From the NCBI GenBank assembly GCA_913043075.1, contig CAJWLI010000101.1, forward strand, positions 1 through 5,660: DNA of 5,660 nucleotides, written 5' to 3'. Below are positions 1 to 5,660 of this stretch, piece after piece. Position numbers and translations under genes: made by a program. This DNA comes from an uncultured Gammaproteobacteria bacterium (GTDB taxonomy: Bacteria; Pseudomonadota; Gammaproteobacteria; Pseudomonadales; Azotimanducaceae). Below the pieces are notes generated by a model. It ran no database searches. It saw nothing but the letters and a program-made list of their open reading frames with translations, and was not told where the DNA came from. Position 1 is the first letter of the stretch. The number at the start of each line of letters is the position of its first letter.

Positions 1-670
1 CTTTGGGGGTGGTGCTTTGTATCTTGCCTTCGGGATGGTTTGCGCACTTCTCGAAGCAAAATCGTCTGGCAGAGGTCAAGTGGTTGATGCAGCCATGGTA
101 GATGGCGCTGCCTCTTTAATGTCTATGTTTTTTAGTATGAGAGCATCTGGAGCTTTCAGAGCTAATCGCGGAACAAACCTTTTAGACGGGGGTGCTCATT
201 TTTATGGGACCTACGAGACATCAGACGGAAAGTACATAAGCCTCGGTTCGATAGAGCCTCAGTTTTATGCTCTTCTTCTCGAGAAAACAGGGGTCGATGT
301 AGAGAGGTTTTCAGATCAAATGAATGTCACAAAGTGGGAAGGACTTCGACGTGAACTTGAGACGGTATTCAAGACAAAAACTCGGGATGAGTGGTGTCAA
401 ATAATGGAGGGGACTGACGTATGCTTTGGTCCAGTTTTGGAGCTAGGGGAGGTCAACACTCACCCACATAATATTTTTCGCGAGTCCTTCACTGAATTGG
501 ATGGTGTTCTTCAGCCTGCTCCTGCTCCTAGATTTTCTAAGTCAAGAGCTAGCATCCGAAACGGATCTAGGATAGCCGGTGAAGATTCCGTGTCGATACT
601 CGAATCTGCCGGTTTCAATGCAGAGAAAATTGCAGATTTAATAGATAGCGAGGTAGTATCGCAATCATAA
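1..670 (+). CDS. Alpha-methylacyl-CoA racemase, CoA-transferase family III (C-terminal part)
   Basis: This gene enters from the left edge; codons are in frame from base 2, and about 222 residues remain of a family usually 360-380 long. The product should interconvert (R)- and (S)-2-methylacyl-CoA thioesters in the cytoplasm, which lets branched-chain or isoprenoid acyl-CoAs enter beta-oxidation. The visible part opens with FGGGALYLAFGM, followed by GRGQVVDAAMVDG. The Asp of VVD (bases 86-88) matches the catalytic Asp of human AMACR as I remember it; the catalytic His lies upstream of the window. LLDGGAHFYGTYET, IEPQFY, DEWCQIMEGTD and a PVLELGEV segment also match AMACR rather than formyl- or carnitine-CoA transferases. 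The TTG at 17 is an internal Leu, not a start. The gene ends with tandem stops TAATAA (668-673). The family is clear; the exact substrate is not. Confidence 0.9.
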   Translation, partial: FGGGALYLAFGMVCALLEAKSSGRGQVVDAAMVDGAASLMSMFFSMRASGAFRANRGTNLLDGGAHFYGTYETSDGKYISLGSIEPQFYALLLEKTGVDVERFSDQMNVTKWEGLRRELETVFKTKTRDEWCQIMEGTDVCFGPVLELGEVNTHPHNIFRESFTELDGVLQPAPAPRFSKSRASIRNGSRIAGEDSVSILESAGFNAEKIADLIDSEVVSQS

Positions 671-675
671 TAATT

Positions 676-705
676 GCCCTACATGCAGATACAAATCTTT
701 AGGGC
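676..705 (+). other. Possible stem-loop between racemase and ydfG
   Basis: GCCCTA (676-681) and TAGGGC (700-705) form a perfect 6-bp inverted repeat. Inside it, AGAT (687-690) and ATCT (695-698) can pair as a second short stem. It lies 6 bases after the racemase stop codon. No run of T follows, so it is not a classical intrinsic terminator. It might protect or process the mRNA 3' end, or be chance. Confidence 0.25.
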
Positions 706-731
706 GAGAAACTAATGGTTTAAAAATCCCA

Positions 732-1484
732 ATGAAAACTATCTTTATTACAGGCGCTTCCTCAGGCTTTGGAGAGGCTACGGCTCGAAAATTTTCTTCG
801 GGGGGACACCGTTTAGTACTCCTTGCTCGCAGAAGAGAAAAATTGATTGATCTTGCTCACCAATTGGGCGGAGAGAATAAATGTCACTTTATATGTGCAG
901 ATGTCCGCGATAATGAGGAAGTAGAAAACGCGTTATTAGGTCTGCCTGAAGAGTTTAGAAGTATAGATGTTTTAGTAAATAACGCGGGTTTAGCTTTAGG
1001 TTTGGGTCCCGCGGAGGATGCTTCTCTTAAAGATTGGGAAATTATGGTGGACACCAATATTAAAGGAGTAATTTATTTAACGAAGGCTGTACTTCCGGGC
1101 ATGATTCAGCGAGGGCATGGACAAATCATCAATATTGGTTCAGTCGCAGGCTCCTGGCCATATCCTGGTGGGAACGTTTATGGGAGCACCAAAGCCTTCG
1201 TTCAGCAATTTTCGAGAAATTTAAGGAGTGATCTCTCTGGAAAAAATATAAGAGTTTCCCTCGTGGAGCCAGGGATGAGCGAAACAGAATTTTCGCTGAT
1301 CAGATTTGAGGGGGATCAAGACAAGGCAAAAGCGGTTTACCACTCAATGAACCCGCTCAGCGCGGAAGACATAGCGGAGACTGTTTTTTGGATTTGCTCG
1401 ATGCCCGCTCACGTCAACGTTAACCAGGTTGAGCTCATGCCAATAGCTCAAGCCTGGGCACCTTTTTCAGTTTACCGAGATTAA
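732..1484 (+). CDS. ydfG: YdfG-type short-chain dehydrogenase (3-hydroxy acid / malonic semialdehyde reductase)
   Basis: This is a 250-residue classical short-chain dehydrogenase, close in length to E. coli YdfG (248). The family uses NADP(H) to oxidise L-serine, L-allo-threonine and other 3-hydroxy acids, and reduces malonic semialdehyde to 3-hydroxypropionate, in the cytoplasm. The Rossmann motif TGASSGFG is at residues 7-14. Arginines 33-35 at the end of beta-2, with no acidic residue there, indicate NADP(H). D57 and NNAG (83-86) are present, and the catalytic set is N109, S137, Y150 and K154. YdfG-specific stretches include NNAGLALG, GSVAGSWPYPGGNVYG, TEFS-RF-GD and PAHVN. The ATG at 732 gives the expected N-terminus, but no good Shine-Dalgarno precedes it. 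An ATG at 715 is out of frame and stops at once. The gene follows the racemase by 61 bases and may be cotranscribed. The orthologous group is well supported; the physiological substrate here is not known. Confidence 0.93.
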   Translation: MKTIFITGASSGFGEATARKFSSGGHRLVLLARRREKLIDLAHQLGGENKCHFICADVRDNEEVENALLGLPEEFRSIDVLVNNAGLALGLGPAEDASLKDWEIMVDTNIKGVIYLTKAVLPGMIQRGHGQIINIGSVAGSWPYPGGNVYGSTKAFVQQFSRNLRSDLSGKNIRVSLVEPGMSETEFSLIRFEGDQDKAKAVYHSMNPLSAEDIAETVFWICSMPAHVNVNQVELMPIAQAWAPFSVYRD

Positions 1485-1500
1485 AAGAAATACTTTCGTC

Positions 1501-1530
1501 TTGCCTTGAATATTCTCGAACTCTTATAAT
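1501..1530 (+). promoter_or_regulatory. Candidate sigma-70 promoter for the ABM-tlpA pair
   Basis: A consensus -10 box TATAAT is at 1525-1530. TTGCCT at 1501-1506 matches the -35 consensus at 4 of 6 bases with an 18-base spacer. Transcription would start near 1537, giving a leader of about 30 bases before the ATG at 1568. It lies in the 83-base gap after ydfG. Confidence 0.45.
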
Positions 1531-1553
1531 CCAACTCCGTTTGGGGCTTTTTT
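1531..1553 (+). terminator. Weak intrinsic-terminator-like element after ydfG
   Basis: CCAA (1531-1534) can pair with TTGG (1541-1544) over a 6-base loop, or CCAAC can pair with GTT-GG with one bulged T. Six Ts follow at 1548-1553. The stem is short, so this would be weak at best. It abuts the -10 box, so it would sit at the start of any transcript from that promoter and could attenuate it. Confidence 0.25.
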
Positions 1554-1567
1554 AAATACGGATCTAA

Positions 1568-1933
1568 ATGATAATTATACACGGCTCTTTCCCAATAAAA
1601 TCTAAAGGTAGGGAAGAAGCAATAAAGAAAATGCAGGACATGGCAAGATTCAGTCGACTAGAGTCTGGTTGCATTACCTATGAATTTTATGTCGGATTGT
1701 CTAACCCTAATCTAGTTCTTCTGTTTCAGGAATGGAGCTCAGTCGAAGCGCTGGAGAGTCATTGGGAGACAGACCACATGAAAATTTTTTTAGGTCAACT
1801 TCCTGCGATATTGGATGGTGAAGTTGCCACGCGTCGTTATGAAGTTAGATCCGGTAACGATGATCCAGAGACTAGCGAGTATGATCAAGATAGTCCCAGC
1901 TATGACTCGATGCAGGGAAAAATCGTACATTAA
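1568..1933 (+). CDS. Antibiotic biosynthesis monooxygenase (ABM) fold protein, YgiN-like
   Basis: The 121-residue protein has one ABM ferredoxin-like domain at about residues 1-94. The family pattern is visible: a beta strand at the start (IIIHGSFPI), an amphipathic helix with MQDMARFSRLESGC (22-35), TYEFYV, LLFQEW (51-56), and the signature ALESHWETDHM (61-71). The family includes cofactor-free quinol and polyketide monooxygenases such as YgiN (about 104 residues), plus proteins without proven enzymatic activity, so no reaction can be assigned. Residues 95-121 form an acidic tail rich in Asp, Ser and Tyr, probably disordered and not part of the usual domain. The ATG at 1568 has a weak CGGA (1559-1562) 5 bases upstream. 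The gene lies 83 bases after ydfG and 41 before the tlpA-like gene, which it is probably transcribed with. There is no signal peptide, so it should be cytoplasmic. Confidence 0.82.
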   Translation: MIIIHGSFPIKSKGREEAIKKMQDMARFSRLESGCITYEFYVGLSNPNLVLLFQEWSSVEALESHWETDHMKIFLGQLPAILDGEVATRRYEVRSGNDDPETSEYDQDSPSYDSMQGKIVH

Positions 1934-1974
1934 TTACTTTTTCAAGAAACTTTCGTCAGCGAGAAGAATAGAAA

Positions 1975-2430
1975 ATGAATATTAGTTTCAGAAGTATTTT
2001 GATCTTTGCGTTTATTCTCCTCATTTCCTCGTGCCAGAAAAGCGAATTTGATTTTTACGATTTAGAGGGTAATGGATACAGGTATTCTGATTTAGAAGGG
2101 CGTTTTCAGATTGTAAATTATTGGGCGATTTGGTGTGCGCCCTGTAAGCATGAGATTCCAGAATTACAGGCTCTTCATGATGATTATGAAAATGTGGCTG
2201 TCTTTGGTGTGAATTTTGATCAGCCCGAGCTCGACGTTATGTCAGAGCAAGCTAAACTGATGAACATTGGCTTCCCCACGTATAGGAGAGATCCCTCTAG
2301 TGATTTCGGCATAAAAACACCGGAGGTTTTGCCGACTACCTTAGTTTTCAGTCCAAACAGAGAAATGTTAGCTACTTTGGTCGGACCACAAACAAAGGAA
2401 TCTCTTCTTTCTATCATAGAAGAGAACTAA
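1975..2430 (+). CDS. TlpA-like thioredoxin-fold lipoprotein (thiol:disulfide oxidoreductase)
   Basis: This 151-residue protein has a lipoprotein signal: Arg6, a hydrophobic stretch at 8-17, and a lipobox ISSC with Cys20 as the lipidated residue. Gln at +2 is not the Asp inner-membrane retention signal of enterics, so outer-membrane sorting is possible. The mature part is a TlpA/ResA-like thioredoxin fold. It has the N-terminal DLEG-x-x-Y-x-x-SDLEGRF lead-in, the active site WCAPC (Cys54 and Cys57) and a cis-Pro at VLPTT (Pro120). Such proteins act in the periplasm as disulfide reductases, for example in cytochrome c maturation, but no partner is visible here. A weak GAGAAG (1961-1966) lies 8 bases before the ATG. 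The 3' end overlaps proS on the opposite strand by 4 bases. The fold and redox motif are certain; the substrate is not. Confidence 0.88.
   Translation: MNISFRSILIFAFILLISSCQKSEFDFYDLEGNGYRYSDLEGRFQIVNYWAIWCAPCKHEIPELQALHDDYENVAVFGVNFDQPELDVMSEQAKLMNIGFPTYRRDPSSDFGIKTPEVLPTTLVFSPNREMLATLVGPQTKESLLSIIEEN
2401..2425 (-). terminator. Inverted repeat just past the proS stop, inside the tlpA-like gene
   Basis: TCTCTTC (2401-2407) and GAAGAGA (2419-2425) form a perfect 7-bp inverted repeat with an 11-base loop. An alternative stem is TTCTA/TAGAA (2409-2413, 2417-2421). On the - strand it begins one base after the proS stop codon and is followed by a modestly T-rich stretch (TTCCTTTGTTTG). It is AT-rich and lacks a solid T run, so if it terminates proS it is probably weak. 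It falls in the last codons of the tlpA-like gene. Confidence 0.3.
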
Positions 2431-4124
2431 AGAATTATTTTCAAGGCGTCTTCTACTGAAATTTCAAGTGTGTCCAAAAGATTACGTGCTCTGTATTCTA
2501 TCTTGTTTTTTGCGAGGCTTTTTTCGCCAACTACTATCCTGTGCGGGACACCTATAAGCTCCCACTCATTAAACTTAGCTCCTGGGCGAACATCTTCTCG
2601 ATCATCTATTATTACGTCACAGCCATTTTTCAAAAAAGTCGCGTATACATCTTCCGCTTTATCATGGACAACTTTAGATTTGCCGGCGTTTATGGGAATT
2701 ATGACTAGCTCGAATGGAGCAACGCTATTCGGCCATATTATCCCCGATTCATCATAGTTCTGTTCGATTATTGCTCCAGCTAGTCGAGTTACACCCATTC
2801 CATAGCAACCCATTTCTAGAGGTACGCTCGCTCCCTTTTCGTCAAGCACAGTTGCCTTAAGAGATTTTGAGTATTTGTCTCCCAGTTGAAAAATATGGCC
2901 CACTTCTATTCCGCGTTTAAGCCGTATTTCTCCCTTACCATCTGGGCTTGGATCTCCTTCTTTCACTTCTCTTATATCAACAATCGCGGATATATTTATG
3001 TCCCTGTCCCAATTTAAATTTTTTAAATGGTAATCGTCTTCGTTCGCCCCTGCGATAAAGTTTTTTATGCTTGAAGCGCTTCTGTCTACATAGACAGGTA
3101 TTTCAGTTTGAGTGGGACCAATCGATCCAGGACCGCAATTAATTTGATCTCTTATTTCAGATTCGCTTGCCAATGTTAATGGCGCTGCGACTTCGCTGAT
3201 TTTTTCTGCTTTGACAGAACTCAATCGGTGGTCTCCTCGCAGGACGAGACCCACCAGTTTTGAAGTAACACCTTTTACTAGGATTGTTTTTACGGTTTTC
3301 TCAATTGCGACGTTAAGAAACTCAGATATTTCTTCAATGCTTCTTTTTTTCGGTGTTGCAACTTTCTCAACCTGCAAAACTTTATCTGCTTCTATGTTTG
3401 GGCTCACAGCTTCGGCTAGCTCGATATTCGCTGCGTAATCGGATTCGCTCGAGAAAGCTATTAAATCTTCGCCAGACTCTGCTAGCACATGGAATTCCGT
3501 CGATGCTGATCCACCAATACTGCCACTGTCCGCCTCAACTGGCCTAAATTCCAGTTCCATTCTATTTAGGATAGTTGAATACGTTGAATGCATCTTCCAA
3601 TAAGTTTCTTCTAAAGATCTCTTGTTGATATGAAATGAGTAGGCATCTTTCATAATAAATTCGCGGGCTCTCAGAACCCCAAATCTAGGCCTAGTTTCAT
3701 CTCTAAACTTAGTCTGGATTTGATAGAAATTAACTGGCAGCTGGCGATGACTTCTCAATTCACTCCTTGCTAGGTCCGTGATTACCTCTTCATGAGTTGG
3801 GCCAAAACAAAAGTCTCTTTCGTGCCTATCTTTAATCTTTAGTAACAATCCTTCGTCATACTGATTCCATCTGCCAGATTCTTTCCATAATTCTGAGGGC
3901 TGAATAGCTGGCAATAATACTTCGAGCGCTCCCGAACTATTCATCTCCTCTCTGATTATTGCTTCGATCTTCCTGAGAACCCGAAGTCCTAGCGGCATCC
4001 AAGAGTATATGCCGGATGCCGTTTTTTTTATCAATCCGGCTCTAATCATCAGACGATGACTCACGATTTCTGCCTCTGACGGGGTCTCTTTTAAAGTATT
4101 AAGCGGGAATTTTTTCGCTCTCAT
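2427..4124 (-). CDS. proS: Prolyl-tRNA synthetase (bacterial type, with editing domain)
   Basis: This 565-residue class II synthetase charges tRNA-Pro with proline in the cytoplasm; the length fits the bacterial form (E. coli about 572). The N-terminus MRAKKFPLNTLKETPSEAE matches the family start. GPTHEE is at 108-113, motif 2 at about 138-165 (FRDETRPRFGVLRAREF core, then MKDAYSFH), and motif 3 at 437-448 (EMGCYGMGVTRL). The editing insertion, which hydrolyses Ala-tRNA-Pro, spans roughly 224-407. It includes KTVKTILVKG with Lys279, the position I recall as the editing-site Lys in E. coli, and GPGSIGP (331-337). The anticodon-binding domain occupies about 468-565. The ATG has a purine-rich stretch (GAAAAAGAGAA) just before it. 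The gene converges on the tlpA-like gene with a 4-base overlap and diverges from fmdB-aspS. Nothing appears missing or broken. Confidence 0.98.
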   Translation of the reverse strand: MRAKKFPLNTLKETPSEAEIVSHRLMIRAGLIKKTASGIYSWMPLGLRVLRKIEAIIREEMNSSGALEVLLPAIQPSELWKESGRWNQYDEGLLLKIKDRHERDFCFGPTHEEVITDLARSELRSHRQLPVNFYQIQTKFRDETRPRFGVLRAREFIMKDAYSFHINKRSLEETYWKMHSTYSTILNRMELEFRPVEADSGSIGGSASTEFHVLAESGEDLIAFSSESDYAANIELAEAVSPNIEADKVLQVEKVATPKKRSIEEISEFLNVAIEKTVKTILVKGVTSKLVGLVLRGDHRLSSVKAEKISEVAAPLTLASESEIRDQINCGPGSIGPTQTEIPVYVDRSASSIKNFIAGANEDDYHLKNLNWDRDINISAIVDIREVKEGDPSPDGKGEIRLKRGIEVGHIFQLGDKYSKSLKATVLDEKGASVPLEMGCYGMGVTRLAGAIIEQNYDESGIIWPNSVAPFELVIIPINAGKSKVVHDKAEDVYATFLKNGCDVIIDDREDVRPGAKFNEWELIGVPHRIVVGEKSLAKNKIEYRARNLLDTLEISVEDALKIIL

Positions 4125-4290
4125 TTCTCTTTTTCACGTAAAATAGAAGACAGGTCCAGTCTACACGACTAACAATTTGTTTTCCTAGAATCAAAAAATA
4201 ACGTTAATTAATCAGGTAGCTCGCTAGACTTCTGTTTTATTTATATAATACGAGTTAAAGGAATTAATTAGTTTTCTCGGAAATTAGAAT
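4125..4290. promoter_or_regulatory. Divergent proS / fmdB-aspS control region
   Basis: These 166 AT-rich bases separate the start codons of two outward-facing synthetase transcription units. The rightward promoter is listed separately. For proS I find no convincing -35/-10 pair on the - strand. Short symmetric elements are present: TTAATTAA (4204-4211), AATTAATT (4262-4269), TAGC-TC-GCTA (4217-4226), and AGTCTA (4158-4163) inverted as TAGACT (4225-4230). None matches an operator I can name, and in AT-rich DNA they may be chance. I see no T-box or other riboswitch architecture. Confidence 0.5.
4244..4249 (+). promoter_or_regulatory. -10 box for fmdB-aspS
   Basis: TATAAT matches the consensus exactly and sits in an AT-rich stretch. 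At a 17-base spacing the -35 would be TCGCTA (4221-4226), which is poor at 3 of 6 matches. Transcription would start near 4256, with a leader of about 35 bases before the fmdB ATG. Confidence 0.45.
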
Positions 4291-4620
4291 ATGCCCATTT
4301 ATGAGTATCAGTGTGAGCAATGCGGACACAAACTAGAAAAATTACAAAAGATTTCTGATGAGCCCCTAAAAACTTGCCCTCAGTGTGGCAATCAATCTCT
4401 AAAAAAATTGGTATCAGCAGCAGCTTTCCGGTTAAAAGGGGGGGGTTGGTATGAAACAGATTTTAAGACAGGGGACAAAAAAAACGTAACTGGTTCAACA
4501 GACAAAAAAAGCGGCGGCTCAGAAAAAATTGAAGGCACTGCAAAAACTTCTGGAGAAGCAAGTAACAGTGGAGCTCCAGAGAAGAAGAATACTTCTTCGG
4601 CTGCTACCGAAAAGAAATAG
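4291..4620 (+). CDS. FmdB-family zinc-ribbon protein
   Basis: This is a 109-residue small protein. Residues 1-41 form the FmdB/CxxC_CxxC_SSSS zinc ribbon: MPIYEYQCEQCG with Cys8 and Cys11, then TCPQCG with Cys29 and Cys32, the four likely zinc ligands. The conserved FRLKGGGWYETD follows at 46-57. From about residue 58 the chain is low-complexity, rich in Lys, Ser, Gly, Thr and Glu, and probably disordered. The family is annotated as putative regulators after the fmdB gene of methylotrophs, but no general molecular role is established. It lies 28 bases upstream of aspS on the same strand, a pairing I recall as common in Gammaproteobacteria, so it is probably cotranscribed. A GGA about 12 bases upstream is the only Shine-Dalgarno-like element. 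The gene carries a run of 8 G (4438-4445) and A runs of 7, 8, 7 and 6. Confidence 0.92.
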   Translation: MPIYEYQCEQCGHKLEKLQKISDEPLKTCPQCGNQSLKKLVSAAAFRLKGGGWYETDFKTGDKKNVTGSTDKKSGGSEKIEGTAKTSGEASNSGAPEKKNTSSAATEKK

Positions 4621-4636
4621 CTAAATAGAGATATTT

Positions 4637-4642
4637 TAAGGA
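4637..4642 (+). promoter_or_regulatory. Ribosome binding site of aspS
   Basis: TAAGGA lies 6 bases before the ATG at 4649 and is the best Shine-Dalgarno in the window. The TAA within it is also an in-frame stop upstream of aspS, which fixes the ATG as the first usable start. Confidence 0.8.
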
Positions 4643-4648
4643 AGATAT

Positions 4649-5660
4649 ATGCGCAGTTATTTGTGTGGCAGTCTTAGAGAAGTAAACGTTGGCGAAGAAA
4701 TCAGTCTGTGCGGCTGGGTGCATAGACGTCGCGATCATGGAGGGGTCATTTTTTTAGATTTGAGAGATTATTCCGGCATTGTGCAGATCGTCTACGATCC
4801 GGATGCAGAGATGGCTTTTTCAGTGGCAGATACTTGTAGGAATGAATTCGTGGTTCAGATAATTGGGCGGGTTCGCAGCAGAGATGACGAAGCGGTTAAT
4901 GAGAACATGGAAACGGGTTTCATTGAAATCCTTGGCAGTGATCTAAAAATTCTAAACTCAGCAGAAACTCCTCCATTTCAGTTGGACGAATATTCCAGTG
5001 CTGGAGAGGATGTTCGCCTCAGAAATCGAGCTTTAGATCTTAGGCGTCCTGAGATGCAATCTAAGCTTCGATTGCGATCGCGGATTACTCATCTAATAAG
5101 AAACTTTATGGACGCGGAAGGTTTTGTGGATGTGGAGACACCGATTCTTACGAAGGCAACGCCGGAGGGCGCTCGCGATTACCTCGTCCCAAGTAGAGTA
5201 AACCCGCGAACTTTTTATGCTCTTCCTCAGTCCCCTCAGTTGTTTAAGCAGCTTTTGATGATCTCTGGGATTGATCGTTACTATCAGATAGCAAGGTGTT
5301 TCAGAGATGAGGACCTTCGAGCGGATCGTCAACCTGAGTTCACACAGTTAGATATAGAGATGAGTTTCGTAAAACAAGAAGATGTTATGAGAATCGCTGA
5401 GAATCTTATTCGAAAGCTTTTTGTCGATTCGATTGAAGTTGATTTGGGCGAGATTCCGGTTTTGGATTATGATGAGGCACTTTTTCGCTATGGAACTGAT
5501 AGGCCCGATTTGCGATTTGGCCTTGAGTTGGTAGATATAGGCGATCTGCTCTTAAAATCTGAATTCAATGTTTTTGGTGCACCAGCGAGAGCTAAGGGTT
5601 CAAGAGTGGTAGCTCTTAGGCTTCCAAATGGAGATCGTCTCTCGAGAAAAAATATTGATG
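4649..5660 (+). CDS. aspS: Aspartyl-tRNA synthetase, bacterial type (N-terminal part)
   Basis: This gene is open to the right edge: 337 codons are visible of about 590 in the family. It is a class IIb synthetase that charges tRNA-Asp with aspartate. The OB-fold anticodon-binding domain spans about 1-105 and includes CGWVHRRRDHGGVIFLDLRD (21-40). The catalytic domain follows, with LDLRRPEM (129-136), motif 1 around GFVDVETPIL (158-167), TKATPEGARDYLVPSR (168-183), the QSPQ loop (194-197) and motif 2 (FRDEDLRADRQPEFTQ, 218-233). The GAD-type insertion begins near 285, and motif 3 lies beyond the window. The start MRSYLCG matches relatives. His30 is the residue seen in the non-discriminating Pseudomonas enzyme (E. 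coli has Leu), so it may also charge tRNA-Asn. The gene follows fmdB by 28 bases and is probably in the same operon. Confidence 0.97.
   Translation, partial: MRSYLCGSLREVNVGEEISLCGWVHRRRDHGGVIFLDLRDYSGIVQIVYDPDAEMAFSVADTCRNEFVVQIIGRVRSRDDEAVNENMETGFIEILGSDLKILNSAETPPFQLDEYSSAGEDVRLRNRALDLRRPEMQSKLRLRSRITHLIRNFMDAEGFVDVETPILTKATPEGARDYLVPSRVNPRTFYALPQSPQLFKQLLMISGIDRYYQIARCFRDEDLRADRQPEFTQLDIEMSFVKQEDVMRIAENLIRKLFVDSIEVDLGEIPVLDYDEALFRYGTDRPDLRFGLELVDIGDLLLKSEFNVFGAPARAKGSRVVALRLPNGDRLSRKNID

Noticed and set aside
676..705. Inverted repeat after the racemase gene as an intrinsic terminator
   Set aside because: The 18-base loop is large and no T run follows; it is kept only as a possible stem-loop.
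2062..2103. Apparent internal duplication in the tlpA-like gene (two DLEG-containing segments)
   Set aside because: The pattern DLEG-x-x-Y-x-x-SDLEG is the normal TlpA-family lead-in, with one Gly turn before and one after a strand, not a recent repeat.
2220..2417. 65-codon open frame on the - strand
   Set aside because: It is antisense to the thioredoxin domain of the tlpA-like gene; its sequence is a by-product of that frame.
2470..2757. 95-codon open frame on the + strand
   Set aside because: It is antisense to the anticodon-binding domain of proS, whose coding frame is unambiguous.
3211..3547. Two overlapping open frames on the + strand (75 and 64 codons)
   Set aside because: Both are antisense to the editing domain of proS and to each other's frame, with no ribosome binding site or family resemblance.
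4140..4145. TATTTT on the - strand as a proS -10 box
   Set aside because: It would give a leader of only about 9 bases, and there is no -35-like hexamer at a suitable distance.
5093..5332. 79-codon open frame on the - strand
   Set aside because: It lies wholly inside aspS, antisense to the conserved motif 2 and QSPQ region, and its product resembles no known protein.

Overview
The window holds seven protein-coding genes, two of them cut by the window edges. It reads as ordinary chromosomal sequence of a moderately AT-leaning gammaproteobacterium. The basis is remembered resemblance: the ProRS and YdfG proteins align closely with E. coli, and the AspRS N-terminus is nearly identical to the Pseudomonas form. 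A marine, aerobic, fatty-acid-degrading lineage would fit the racemase and monooxygenase genes, but that is inference. I see no tRNA, rRNA, CRISPR array, insertion sequence, phage gene or attachment site.

Region 1 (1-2430, + strand) has four genes in one direction. They are the C-terminal part of an alpha-methylacyl-CoA racemase, a YdfG-type short-chain dehydrogenase, a small antibiotic-biosynthesis-monooxygenase (ABM) fold protein with an unusual acidic tail, and a TlpA-like thioredoxin lipoprotein. The gaps are 61, 83 and 41 bases. A TATAAT box in the 83-base gap suggests that the ABM-tlpA pair has its own promoter.

Region 2 (2427-4124, - strand) is a full-length proS, encoding prolyl-tRNA synthetase with the bacterial editing insertion. 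It converges on the tlpA-like gene and overlaps it by 4 bases, so there is no room for a terminator between them. A perfect 7-bp inverted repeat lies inside the end of the tlpA-like gene.

Region 3 (4125-5660) starts with a 166-base divergent intergenic region, followed by an fmdB-type zinc-ribbon gene and aspS, which runs off the right edge. The fmdB-aspS pair looks like an operon, with a strong Shine-Dalgarno before aspS. Two aminoacyl-tRNA synthetase genes (proS and aspS) are thus read outward from one control region.

I found no convincing undescribed system. The observations most worth checking are the residues suggesting a non-discriminating AspRS (Asp-tRNA and Asn-tRNA charging), the convergent proS/tlpA overlap with an embedded hairpin, and the homopolymer runs in fmdB.
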